In this document: positions 29,791 to 38,094 of the stretch, one piece after another
Numbering within the stretch: the stretch's first letter is position 1
Layout of the letters: every line of letters begins with the position of its first letter
Source of the DNA: Roseobacter insulae
Lineage (GTDB): Bacteria; Pseudomonadota; Alphaproteobacteria; Rhodobacterales; Rhodobacteraceae
DNA length: 64,000 bases
Reading direction: 5' to 3'
Assembly (NCBI RefSeq): GCF_019375555.1
Contig: NZ_JAHXDN010000005.1
Coordinates: 310,001-374,000 of the forward strand
Program-made: the position numbers and the translations under genes
Notes under the pieces: model-generated
Told to the model about the DNA's origin: nothing
Seen by the model: only the letters and a program-made list of their open reading frames with translations
The model's database searches: none

Positions 29791-29992
29791 TCCCGAGCCT
29801 GACAAGGAAGCTCGGTGATCCGACTTCGCCGCTGTTTGGGTCTTCACTAATCATATAGGCATCGGCATCGGCGCAATCCTCGGACTGGGCTTCCCGTTCC
29901 GCTCTATTCTGAGCTTCTGCTGCCGTGGAATACTGAAATTGCTTGCCAATCTTCAGGCTCGCTTGCCCGTCACGCCCGGGCTTCTGTTCCAC
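29765..29992 (-). CDS. Small conserved-looking hypothetical protein
   Basis: 75 residues from a GTG at 29992. Hydrophilic with a plausible protein composition: QASLKIGKQFQYSTAAEAQN, then CADADAYMISEDPN and SPSFLVRLGNVPETDD. No domain recognised. Start uncertain. Confidence 0.45.
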   Translation of the reverse strand: MEQKPGRDGQASLKIGKQFQYSTAAEAQNRAEREAQSEDCADADAYMISEDPNSGEVGSPSFLVRLGNVPETDDF

Positions 29993-30150
29993 ATATGTCT
30001 GACAGATATAGTGAATTTATATTGTGCTCTTGTCGGCGTCCGTCATGGGAAATTCCTTCAGGTGTGTGCGGTCGTTCCTGCGGATTGAAAGACGTGGACG
30101 AAACGTGGGTTGTCGCGATGCGGCCGCCTTGGTTGAACCCGTCCTATGCC

Positions 30151-30342
30151 CTAGCGCGACGGCTTTGTCGGAGTGTTGGCTTCTCGCTCGAGGCGGGCCT
30201 TGCGGAGACGGTCGTTCTTGGCTTGTCGCTGCTCTGCCTCTTCTTCGACCATCTTTCGAACGACGCGGGTTGTCTTGTCCAACGGTGTTTCGGCATTGGG
30301 AGATTGAGCCTTGAACACGCTTGTTTTTGTTGGTTTTGCCAA
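30151..30342 (-). CDS. Small charged hypothetical protein
   Basis: 63 residues read from a TTG at 30342 with an AGAGGA site 8 bases upstream: AKPTKTSVFKAQSPNAETP, then a strongly charged helix from VVRKMVEEEAEQRQAKNDR to RKARLEREA. A longer frame up to 30456 overlaps the racemase gene. It lies 49 bases after the racemase stop on the same strand and may belong to that operon. Function unknown. Confidence 0.5.
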   Translation of the reverse strand: MAKPTKTSVFKAQSPNAETPLDKTTRVVRKMVEEEAEQRQAKNDRLRKARLEREANTPTKPSR

Positions 30343-30391
30343 AAGATAATTTCCTCTTTGGTTTCTCTTTGTTGGGTCCCAGCGCTGTCGG

Positions 30392-31513
30392 TCAAACCAA
30401 TGCCAGGTGTTTCTTTGGGCCATGGGCATCGTTTGCCTGTGACCCAGGCCGGTCATTGTGTAGACTCGTTTGAATGTCAGGCGCGGCCATGGCGCGCATC
30501 AATGCGCTATAGTTCATCTGAAACCGCATTTCCGATCCAACGCGGAGCTTCTGCTCTGTCGTGCCAATGACGAGATGATCGCTTGTCGCGCCGATAAGTG
30601 TACTGCCTGCAGGCATGGAGAGCCCCTCCACATCCACGTCTTGGTTTCCGAGGGCAAGAATGATCCTTGTCGTTTCTGAGGTGGCAGGAACGAGCCGAAC
30701 TATTGCCGGTGCGTGATGTACGGTGCTTATACTTGGGCTCATTGTCTTGGCGTCGGTTTCGATCACTTCGGCGACAAGCGAGAAGGTGTCTCGAAACAAA
30801 CCACCAATCTGCTCCTGGGTGATCGGATCGACGCCAAGCAGTATGGCTTCGCCAATGCGCAGATCGTTAATCCGGCCGGTCGCGCGCGAGCCGAACACCC
30901 AAGTCAGGTTGGCAGAGTTGCCGCCAGATACCGTCTCAAGGAATGGGCCACACTGCCCCTCGACTTTATTGGCAAGCGAAGTCAGGGCCTGCATTTTTGT
31001 CGCGCTAGGGGCCATGCCGCTCAGACAGGCGAAGTTGGCACCGATGCCTTTCAGCGCCACACCGGGCATGTCCACGACTTGCTGTCCTATATATCCAATG
31101 TCTTGCGGCATGATCCCTTCGCGCAGGTCACCCATTTCGGCCATCAAGATGACGCCGTGAACCTTGTTTTGTCGGAGTGCAGCAGCCGCCAATGCTGCGA
31201 TCACAGATATCTCCGTGTTGTAGCTCGCCTCACAGACTTGCATGATGTCATCGACCTGGCTCAACATTGGTGTTCTGATCAAGGTGATCGGACAAGTCAT
31301 GCCAGCCTGGCGCAACCGCTTCACATTGCTCAAACGCGCCTCAGCCAAGCCCTCGGCGCCCCCGTCAAGCATGGCCTGTGCAATGGCTGGATGCCCACAC
31401 ACCGCTTTGGTCACCGCAGTCACGCGAATACCACGCCCTTTTAATCGCTCGACAACGGTTCGTGTGTTGTGGCGCAATTTGCGCAGATCAACTTCTATCC
31501 GAGGGCAGCTCAC
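30392..31513 (-). CDS. Alanine/ornithine racemase-like PLP enzyme
   Basis: 373 residues of the fold-type III PLP (alanine racemase N-terminal) family, closer to the ornithine/alanine racemase YhfX-type branch. The PLP lysine is in VTAVTKAVCGHP, with GAEGLAEARLSNVKRL, VILMAEMGDLREG, the phosphate-binding VSGGNSANL and IGEAILLGVDP. It would racemise an amino acid or act as a D-amino-acid lyase. The start overlaps the stop of the DUF1611 gene by 4 bases, so the two proteins act together. A Q/N/P-rich C-terminal tail (after DIQTS) is unusual. Confidence 0.82.
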   Translation of the reverse strand: MSCPRIEVDLRKLRHNTRTVVERLKGRGIRVTAVTKAVCGHPAIAQAMLDGGAEGLAEARLSNVKRLRQAGMTCPITLIRTPMLSQVDDIMQVCEASYNTEISVIAALAAAALRQNKVHGVILMAEMGDLREGIMPQDIGYIGQQVVDMPGVALKGIGANFACLSGMAPSATKMQALTSLANKVEGQCGPFLETVSGGNSANLTWVFGSRATGRINDLRIGEAILLGVDPITQEQIGGLFRDTFSLVAEVIETDAKTMSPSISTVHHAPAIVRLVPATSETTRIILALGNQDVDVEGLSMPAGSTLIGATSDHLVIGTTEQKLRVGSEMRFQMNYSALMRAMAAPDIQTSLHNDRPGSQANDAHGPKKHLALV

Positions 31514-32700
31514 ATCGCGGCCTTGGGCGTTCCTTGCTGCAGGCCGGGATAGGCAGCAACAATCATGGCCAGCAAGTGTGCGGCTGGTCGGCTCAGCGCG
31601 TCTGTCACAGGCAGGCCAAGTTTGTCGGATTGTGCAACAATCGTGTTGGTGATCTCGGCTTCCGACATCCCCTCGTGGTTGAGCGTGATGCCGATGACCT
31701 TGGTGTCAGAAAAGGCCTCGATCAAAGCAATCTCGCTTGCTGGGGTGGGCATTGGCATATTGGGAAAATCGCAGCGATGGGCGCGTTTCGGTGCGTGCTG
31801 AAGTATGACGGCGTCCGGTTGGCTGCCACGCAGAATGAAGGCCGATGTACAGAACGCCGGATGGCTGAGCGCACCCTGGCCCTCGATCAAAATGACATCG
31901 GGTTGCTCCGCCACTGAGGCCGCGACAATCGCACCCTCAAGTTCGCCGCAGCAGAATTGGGGCGGGACGGCATCCATGGCCACGCCATATTTTGCGCCTT
32001 GCATCAGGCCCGTCTGACCCGTGCCAACCAGTACAGTCTTGATGCCCTTTGTGTTGAGGGCGCGTGCCAAGACCGTCGCAGTGGTCCGTTTTCCTATGGC
32101 GCAGTCGGTCCCCAGAACAGCGATGCGTAGCGCATGGACGTTCGAGACACTGCCATCGAACAAGCGCATGTCTTTGCTGGGTTTGGGTTTGCGTATGTCT
32201 CGGATGGTGACCTGTTCGTTTGAAGCCGCTCGCGCGATTTCGGTATCATCGCTCAGATATTCATGCAGACCACTGACAATGTTCATACCGCGCGCGATCG
32301 CATCAAGCACGACGCCACGATCGACAGTCGAAAGCCGCCCCGTTGAGGGGGCCATGCCGTAGATGAAAGTATCAGGTACGGAGGATTCGCGGGCGATAGC
32401 GATGTTCAGGCTCTCGAGGATTGGTATATCGTTGATCACGTCATCAAGAACCCGCCCGGCGTTCTCGCCGCTATGGGTGCTGTCGATGACCGATACAATC
32501 CTGTAGGCCTCTGAGTGACGTACAAGGCCGTTGGCCGTCTTGCCGTCAATCTGAGCGAAGTTGCCTTCGCAGTAGACAACCGCTGTTGGGATTTGAGTGA
32601 GCGAAGATGGTTGTGTTGGTGTGTCACTGGTCAAGGGCGGAGCTTGCGCTCTTCTCACTGGATGACGAATGGTGTTCGCCGTTTGAAGTTCGGATTTCAT
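31510..32700 (-). CDS. DUF1611 (DgcN-like) P-loop protein
   Basis: 396 residues from ATG 32700, which has a good AAAGGA site; a longer frame to 32826 lacks one. The N-terminal Rossmann-like half (VVYCEGNFAQIDGKTANGL, SVIDSTHSGENAG) and C-terminal P-loop half (VLGTDCAIGKRTTATVLA, then VILIEGQGALSHPAF and ILQHAPKRAHRCDFP) match DUF1611. In the DgcN branch this family was described as acetylating D-glutamate before racemisation, as I recall it. Coupling here to an alanine-racemase-fold enzyme suggests a related N-acylation/racemisation route for a D-amino acid. Confidence 0.82.
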   Translation of the reverse strand: MKSELQTANTIRHPVRRAQAPPLTSDTPTQPSSLTQIPTAVVYCEGNFAQIDGKTANGLVRHSEAYRIVSVIDSTHSGENAGRVLDDVINDIPILESLNIAIARESSVPDTFIYGMAPSTGRLSTVDRGVVLDAIARGMNIVSGLHEYLSDDTEIARAASNEQVTIRDIRKPKPSKDMRLFDGSVSNVHALRIAVLGTDCAIGKRTTATVLARALNTKGIKTVLVGTGQTGLMQGAKYGVAMDAVPPQFCCGELEGAIVAASVAEQPDVILIEGQGALSHPAFCTSAFILRGSQPDAVILQHAPKRAHRCDFPNMPMPTPASEIALIEAFSDTKVIGITLNHEGMSEAEITNTIVAQSDKLGLPVTDALSRPAAHLLAMIVAAYPGLQQGTPKAAM

Positions 32701-32768
32701 ATTTTTTCCTTTTGAGGGCAGCAAGCCTTCGCCAGAGACTCTGGAGGTCGAGACATTATGTGGTGGGC

Positions 32769-33539
32769 CTAGTTCTTGAGAACGCAAAGCCCCTTGGACT
32801 TCTGGAAATTCTGGTTGCATTCCCAACGATTTCCCGACCTGTCGAGATGGGCGTTTGCAGGTATATCGATGACATCACAGCCAGAATTGGAGACTTCATA
32901 TCCCCTCTGGCACTTCCAACCCTCGCCGTAGGCTGCATCGTCAAAATACGCAAACTCTGGGATAACTACCGCCTCGCAGCGATCGTCCTTTGCAAAGAAA
33001 CCACGTTCACATGTCCAAGGTCGACCATATCCCGCCGTGTTCAAATAGCCGTTGATAGGCACCGCAATGGCAGTGCAAAGGTCATCCACCTTCTCAAATC
33101 CACGGTTACACTTCCACCCGGAGCCATAGGTCGCGTCCACCAGATAGGCGTTTTCCGGCACGACGATCTCTTGGCAAGTATCATCCACTTTCAAAAATCC
33201 GCGCAGGCAGTGCCAGCGTTCGCCAGAAGGGTCGAGAAACCCACCATCGGGGACAACCACGGCAACGCAATCGGTTTGATCAACCTTGCGATAGCCATGA
33301 TGGCACTCCCACCCGGAACCATAGGTGCGGTTCGTTTCAAATGCATTTTCCGGTGTCACAACGGTTGCGCAAATACCGCCGGCAAGCCGATACCCGACGT
33401 TGCATTGCCAACCTTCACCGTAGCTCCTTGCGCTGGCATTTTCCGGCATGGTTTGGGCAAAGGCGGGCATTGCAAAAAGAAACAATGCTAAAATGGGCCC
33501 CATGAAAACGACCCAAAGAATTCGGGCGTCCGCCGACAT
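32769..33539 (-). CDS. Secreted cysteine-rich repeat protein
   Basis: 256 residues from ATG 33539 with a clear signal peptide (VVFMGPILALFLFAMPAFAQ). The mature part is seven tandem repeats of about 30-36 residues. Each has W-x-C-x-x-G-[YF], a short charged stretch and a second cysteine, then a [IV]-x-[VI]-P-x-x-A linker, e.g. GWKCNRGFEKVDDLC and RWHCLRGFLKVDDTC. The paired cysteines (14 in total) suggest one disulfide per repeat and a rod-like periplasmic or extracellular protein. I do not know a function. Confidence 0.75.
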   Translation of the reverse strand: MSADARILWVVFMGPILALFLFAMPAFAQTMPENASARSYGEGWQCNVGYRLAGGICATVVTPENAFETNRTYGSGWECHHGYRKVDQTDCVAVVVPDGGFLDPSGERWHCLRGFLKVDDTCQEIVVPENAYLVDATYGSGWKCNRGFEKVDDLCTAIAVPINGYLNTAGYGRPWTCERGFFAKDDRCEAVVIPEFAYFDDAAYGEGWKCQRGYEVSNSGCDVIDIPANAHLDRSGNRWECNQNFQKSKGLCVLKN

Positions 33540-33585
33540 AGGTGTCCCGCAAACTGCTTGAGCCAATTGTGGCGATGCTTTTGAT

Positions 33586-33939
33586 TTATGATCCATCCAA
33601 CTCAAGCCCCGCGAGGCAAGCGTCTGCAAGGTCACGGTCTGGCGTATCTGAACCAGGGTGGGTCGCCCAACCGGTTTCCATCATCGCATTACGACGGCCA
33701 AAGCCAGAGAGTTCCTGGAGGTTTGCAAGTTTCTCTGCGCGTGTTGGATCAGCCGCTGACATGTTAAGGCACACCGGAACCATCGCCAAAGTCACTTCTT
33801 CATTTGCCATGTTCTGTGCCATGGTTTCGGCGCTGCTGCTTGTTGTCCAGCCACCCCATGTGAAGCCGATGATGGAAACCGCAATCGCGCCGCCCAAAGC
33901 ACCGTACATGCCGGGTTTCGTCCAGTCAGGAAAAGTCAT
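33586..33939 (-). CDS. Hypothetical single-helix membrane/exported protein
   Basis: 117 residues: a short cytoplasmic start (TFPDWTKPGMY), one membrane helix (GALGGAIAVSIIGFTWGGW), then a ~75-residue domain outside with two cysteines (MVPVCLNMSA, LADACLAGLEL). It resembles a family of hypothetical proteins of similar design in alphaproteobacteria; function unknown. The gene is 46 bases upstream of the cysteine-repeat gene on the same strand and is probably co-transcribed. Confidence 0.65.
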   Translation of the reverse strand: MTFPDWTKPGMYGALGGAIAVSIIGFTWGGWTTSSSAETMAQNMANEEVTLAMVPVCLNMSAADPTRAEKLANLQELSGFGRRNAMMETGWATHPGSDTPDRDLADACLAGLELDGS

Positions 33940-34106
33940 GTTGGTTCCTTTGACGGAGAAAGTGCCGCCTCACGTTTTGTTGCGCTGACAAGACATTTTG
34001 TCAGAGCCGTGTCGAAGTCGTTAGATCGACAGTGCGTTGTCCATGCCCGGCCGCACATCGCGGGAGCTCCTGCGACCAAAGCGAACGGTGCTGACACGTG
34101 GGCGTT

Positions 34107-34127
34107 ACGGTTGTGATCAACAACCGT
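34107..34127. promoter_or_regulatory. Inverted repeat in the 33940-34342 gap
   Basis: A perfect 8-bp inverted repeat, ACGGTTGT and ACAACCGT around GATCA. It could be an operator or part of a weak terminator for the oxygenase gene (34343-34906, minus). The rest of the 403-base gap shows no gene. Confidence 0.35.
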
Positions 34128-34342
34128 CCCAAACTGCAGATCCCTGTTACGGCATCTGACAATCGAATTTTAATGATAGTGACTGCAGCTGGCTCTGGCA
34201 GAGCGATGCGCTTTTGCCGAAGAATACCACAACTTTGTTTTATGTATGTAACCGCTTGGCACCTTGATTGCAATGCTGGCTGACCTGACCATGCTCTCAA
34301 CACCGCAGATGGTTCTGTCACTTTGGCCGGTTGGAGCCGCCT

Positions 34343-34906
34343 TCAGCGAAACGGAGGGCCATGCGCCCAGACGGTCAATGAACGCCGAATGCCTCGCTTG
34401 ATCGGCGTTACTTGGTGCAGTGCAAAGCTCGGAAACACGCTCACCGATCCCTGCGCCCGATTGGCCAGGAGGATGTGAGCACTTGGCATGATTTCCAAGT
34501 CACCTCCGTCGTAGGTGTCCGGATTGCTCAATTGAAGCACAAGTGTGAGCTTTCTTTTGCCAGCAGCGGGACCGTTGCCAATGTCAGAGTGCCAGGCAAA
34601 ATGGCCCCCTTTGGCCGCATCATAGCTGGCAATTTGCGGGCTCTCCGCAAATTCGCGCACATCGAAATCAAACTGTTGGTTGTTAGAATGACTAACTACC
34701 TCGATCAATCGGGTCATCACCCAGCTCAGGTCTCCGACATCGTCCATCCAAACGAGTTCCGCATTACGCAAATTGTGATCCCGATTGCGACCCACAAGCA
34801 GTGCTTCATCGGTAGGCATTTTGGCGATTGCCGCAACAATGCGATCACATTCCCACGTGGTAAACGCATCGGGCACTGAATGCACCGCCATCATTCCGCC
34901 CACCAT
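34343..34906 (-). CDS. 2OG-Fe(II) oxygenase, prolyl-4-hydroxylase-like
   Basis: 187 residues. The iron-binding facial triad is seen as HFAWHSDIG (H-x-D) and the distal FALHQVTPIKRG histidine, followed by the 2-oxoglutarate-binding arginine in RRSLTVWAHGP. The GDLEIM strand lies in the right place. Family members hydroxylate free amino acids, proteins or lipids; the substrate is not predictable. The ATG at 34906 has an AGGA site 8 bases upstream. Adjacent on the same strand to a BLUF photoreceptor gene. Confidence 0.82.
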   Translation of the reverse strand: MVGGMMAVHSVPDAFTTWECDRIVAAIAKMPTDEALLVGRNRDHNLRNAELVWMDDVGDLSWVMTRLIEVVSHSNNQQFDFDVREFAESPQIASYDAAKGGHFAWHSDIGNGPAAGKRKLTLVLQLSNPDTYDGGDLEIMPSAHILLANRAQGSVSVFPSFALHQVTPIKRGIRRSLTVWAHGPPFR

Positions 34907-34952
34907 TTACAAATCCTGGTTCGCATATGTGTCGATGCGAGAAGGGGTTGCA

Positions 34953-35429
34953 TTAATGCACAGCCGGTTTCCCGGATCGATCCGATAGGTCGTTGAATAC
35001 TTTTATGATTTCTGCTGGCTCCACGCGATCAAGCGCCGCGTCTGCGATTTCTTGTTCCGTCCAAATCCAAGTCTTTGCAGGATCATGAAGCATCGCCCAA
35101 TTTGCAAACAATCGACTTTGTATCTTGCGATTCAGGAGTTCTCTAACCCCGGCATGCCGATCATCTTGACGAATGCGTGCGTAAGCTGCGCGCACTGCAG
35201 CTTCCGGACCTTCCAGTAGTTGAAGATAGATGTCCTGTCGACAAACCAACGCGCCGGTCACGTCATCCCGCTTATTACAGCGTCTGGCATCGAGCAAAAT
35301 TCCTGCGAGTGTCGGCTCATCGAACCCAAACGGCTGTGACACATAAACGAGCTGAATGAGGTTTGTGATGGTTTGGCTCCCTGCGGGATTAAGCGAACCA
35401 TGAACATGCTTTGATAGACACACGATCAC
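34953..35429 (-). CDS. BLUF-domain blue-light sensor
   Basis: 158 residues, a single BLUF domain with short extensions. The FAD-pocket residues are visible: the tyrosine in IQLVYVSQ, asparagine in RRCNKRDDVTGAL and glutamine in IYLQLLEGP, followed by the helix VRAAYARIRQDDRH and the strand RLFANWAML. Short BLUF proteins signal blue light by protein-protein contact. The start is uncertain: a GTG at 35429 gives about 25 residues ahead of the domain. The possible output partner is not obvious; the oxygenase gene lies 46 bases downstream. Confidence 0.82.
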   Translation of the reverse strand: MIVCLSKHVHGSLNPAGSQTITNLIQLVYVSQPFGFDEPTLAGILLDARRCNKRDDVTGALVCRQDIYLQLLEGPEAAVRAAYARIRQDDRHAGVRELLNRKIQSRLFANWAMLHDPAKTWIWTEQEIADAALDRVEPAEIIKVFNDLSDRSGKPAVH

Positions 35430-35798
35430 ATCGCTTCAGATGGCGACCGTAAGACTTCGGCGACGCAGAGTCTCGACTAAAGTAAACTAACTGCCAATTT
35501 GGAGAATACCGTCTCAACATAGCGGCTCTTGCGCCATGACCGCGCAGGTTCCCTGTTTGAGTAAATACGGCAAGGAAACAAGGCAGTTTTGTCTGGAGCG
35601 TGTGAGTCCGCCGCAAGGCAGCACCAATAATCAAAAGCTTGCCGCATTTTTCGCGCTAAGAACGCAGGCCGCGAGAAACTTGAACTCGCAGGATGGGTTC
35701 GATCCGGACATAGGGTGCAGCGCAGTAAGACCGTGATACGGTGCCTTGTTAACGTCGGGTTGACGTTGTGGAGGGCGTGGCGGATCGGAGGATCAGTC
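35430..35798 (+). promoter_or_regulatory. Gap with diverged recombinase leader (copy 2)
   Basis: The last ~100 bases (about 35700-35798) align by eye with the leaders of copies 1 and 3: TCCGGACAT, TGCAGCGCAG, TTAACGTCGGGTTGACGTTG and the identical GGCGGATCGGAGGATCAGTC before the ATG. AACGTC/GACGTT can form a small hairpin here. Nothing is recognised before 35700. Confidence 0.5.
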
Positions 35799-36431
35799 AT
35801 GGAGACACCAAACCTACCAGCCATTCGCGTACTTCGCCCAGCTTGGAACAAGGGTCGCATCGTTGGCCAGAAACGACCGCTGAAGCCCAAACACGTTTGG
35901 GCGATCCGAGTTCGACTGGAACTGGCCGAGAACCATCGCGACCTCGCGTTGTTTAACATGGCAATCGACAGCAAGCTTCGCGGGTGTGATCTCGTGAAGA
36001 TGAAGGTCGTTGACGTCATGGCATCCGGCCAAATCAAGGAACGGGCGTCGGTGCTACAGAGCAAGACACAGAAACCTGTACGGTTTGAGATATCGGAAGG
36101 GACTAGAGCGTCAGTTGAGAAATGGATGGAAGACGAATTGATGGTCGGGTCAGAATATCTTTGGCCAGGGCGTTTTCACGAACGACTGCACATTTCTACC
36201 CGTCAGTACGCGCGGATTGTGCGCGACTGGGTCACTTCGATTGGCCTTGAAGCGACGACCTATGGCACCCATTCAATGCGTCGCACCAAGGTTACGCAGA
36301 TCTATAAAAAGACGGGAAATCTACGAGCCGTGCAGTTACTGCTTGGTCACACCAAGATGGATAGCACGGTCCGGTATCTCGGCGTCGAGCTTGAAGACGC
36401 ATTGGCTATCGCGGAAGCCATTGAAATCTAA
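35799..36431 (+). CDS. Short tyrosine recombinase, copy 2
   Basis: 210 residues, the same protein as copies 1 and 3 apart from a few substitutions (I104 and LEATTYG here against V104 and LEASAYG there are examples by eye of conservative change). At DNA level it differs at very many third codon positions (for example CTGAAGCCCAAACACGTT here, CTAAAACCGAAGCATGTC there). This is a sign of old divergence under selection for the protein. The catalytic residues (SKLRG, HSMRR, LLGH, VRYLG) are all kept. The longer frame to 35715 is not used; the conserved ATG with GGAGG is at 35799. Confidence 0.87.
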   Translation: METPNLPAIRVLRPAWNKGRIVGQKRPLKPKHVWAIRVRLELAENHRDLALFNMAIDSKLRGCDLVKMKVVDVMASGQIKERASVLQSKTQKPVRFEISEGTRASVEKWMEDELMVGSEYLWPGRFHERLHISTRQYARIVRDWVTSIGLEATTYGTHSMRRTKVTQIYKKTGNLRAVQLLLGHTKMDSTVRYLGVELEDALAIAEAIEI

Positions 36432-36437
36432 ATTTTT

Positions 36438-36459
36438 GGGCCGCCTGCAGGGGCGACCC
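36438..36459 (+). terminator. Hairpin after recombinase copy 2
   Basis: GGGCCGCC and GGCGACCC form an 8-bp stem with one mismatch, 6 bases after the stop. It corresponds in position to the hairpins after copies 1 and 3. Confidence 0.45.
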
Positions 36460-36574
36460 ATTGCCGACATTGGTGGTCGTTCAGCGGGCTACAGTGCTGC
36501 TTCCCCAAACTGGCCATTGGTCGAGTGCGAATGACCCTTGTGATTTGGACGATCGGCTAGCGAACTGCGCTCGT

Positions 36575-37450
36575 TCAAGCACCATCCCAGCGTTTCAACA
36601 TCCAGTACCACTGTTCTGGGTTCGCCATGATCCGCGTAGACAAACTGTCGTTGAAAGCACGCGTCATTTCGATGTTGTTGGTATGGGGGATTGGGGCTTC
36701 GAACTCGACGCGGAATGTATTTCCATCACCAATGCGAGTGCCAAATGCAGGGATCATGGGCAGATCGTATTTCAATGCGAGCTGAGCCGCCGAGAGTGAT
36801 GTGAGCGCGTCATGACCAAGAAATGGTATCGCGACACCTTCTGAATATTTTTCATCCAGCAAGATTGAAATAATGCCGCCATTCCGTAAATGACGCACAA
36901 GGGCTCTTGTTCCGACGCGGCCGGTCGCCAAAATAGGCTTCCCGCCTGCCTCGATCCCGGCACGAATGCGACGCTCGTAGTGGCGGTTCTTGTTCGGTCG
37001 ATACACCGCGCCGCTTTCGAGCCCATGCATTTTGATTACGGCGCGAACAGCTTCCCATTGTCCGAAATGGCCAGAAACAACAATGGCTCCCTTGCCAAGC
37101 CTTTGAGCCTCTATCAGGGCAACAAGACCCGGACCGGAGGCACTGAACTTGTGGTGTTGGGTCTGAAATTCAGCATCGTGATAGATCTCGAACAGCGTTC
37201 TCCCCATATGCCAGCCCATATCTTGGCCGAGTTTGGCGCGGGTGAAGGGCTTCATATCGGGAAAAACCCGTTTGGCTTCGCGATCAAATCGGCCCCTGGC
37301 CGGAGGGAACCAACGCATGACGGCTCTGAACGTTGTACCCAATCCACCGGAACGAGAGTCAAAGGAGCGCCATCGCACAGCGGTCAGAGCCGACCACAGT
37401 GGGAGGTATCTTGCGTGCTGTAAGACTGATTTCAACGATGCAGAGAGCAT
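36575..37450 (-). CDS. Lipid A acyltransferase-like protein (LpxL/HtrB family)
   Basis: 291 residues of the lysophospholipid/lauroyl acyltransferase family. The catalytic H-x4-[DE] motif is SGHFGQWE; downstream are the AVYRPNKNRHYERRIRA region, ILLDEKYSEGVAIPFLG and the C-terminal NPEQWYWMLKRW typical of HtrB/LpxL. It would add a secondary acyl chain to lipid A at the inner membrane; an aminolipid acyltransferase is an alternative. It converges with recombinase copy 2. Confidence 0.85.
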   Translation of the reverse strand: MLSASLKSVLQHARYLPLWSALTAVRWRSFDSRSGGLGTTFRAVMRWFPPARGRFDREAKRVFPDMKPFTRAKLGQDMGWHMGRTLFEIYHDAEFQTQHHKFSASGPGLVALIEAQRLGKGAIVVSGHFGQWEAVRAVIKMHGLESGAVYRPNKNRHYERRIRAGIEAGGKPILATGRVGTRALVRHLRNGGIISILLDEKYSEGVAIPFLGHDALTSLSAAQLALKYDLPMIPAFGTRIGDGNTFRVEFEAPIPHTNNIEMTRAFNDSLSTRIMANPEQWYWMLKRWDGA

Positions 37451-37609
37451 TGCTCTCTATGGCCGGTCCCAGCGGCAATACCAACCGAAATCGGTAGTGC
37501 GCGTCACACCGGTCCGTTCAAGTTGCAGTTTAGCTGGACGAGTTCTTACTCGTCACTTGTCGAGGCAGCGCAACCCAAACATCGCTTCCAGCGCCTCCAA
37601 TCTCTCCCC

Positions 37610-37690
37610 GGCCCACTGCTGCCATTGGCCAACTATTCAAGATGCTGCGATCGCAGTCCGCATAGCCGCCATTCGCTGCACCTGCGCGAT
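37610..37690 (+). repeat. Dispersed intergenic repeat, unit F
   Basis: GGCCCACTGCTGCCATTGGCC, then GATGCTGCGATCGCAGTCCGC and GCCATTCGCTGCACCTGCG. The only recognisable content of the gap 37451-38094. Confidence 0.55.
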
Positions 37691-38094
37691 TTTAAACCTG
37701 TCTGAGGTCTCAAGAGCGTGACAAAACCGACCTAGGATTCTCGACCTTCGCTGGCGCAGCATCGCTTTGCAAATACGGAGGGCTTCTCGCTGCGTTGCAG
37801 CCCATGTCGCGGAAACGGTCATTGCTGGCTGGTTTAGAAAGGCTGGCACAAACCACGCTTTCGTTGATGTCAAAACTGCTGGTTTCGAATTCAATCCTCT
37901 GCTCCGACCAGCTTCGATAATGTAAACTTTGAAGCTGTATAGGCAGTACCGAGAGCGTTGGGGTGCCTCGAGCTGCTGCGTCACACCGATATCATGCCCT
38001 CACAACTGTGTGTATTTGACCGCAACGGCCTATTCATATGATATTCGATCGGCATAGGACTGTTGCACAAATTCTTGGGCGCAGGTGGTGTGGT

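Noticed and set aside
32607-33491. 294-codon plus-strand frame over the cysteine-repeat gene
   Set aside because: Antisense shadow generated by the tandem repeats; the minus-strand frame has the signal peptide and the regular cysteine pattern.
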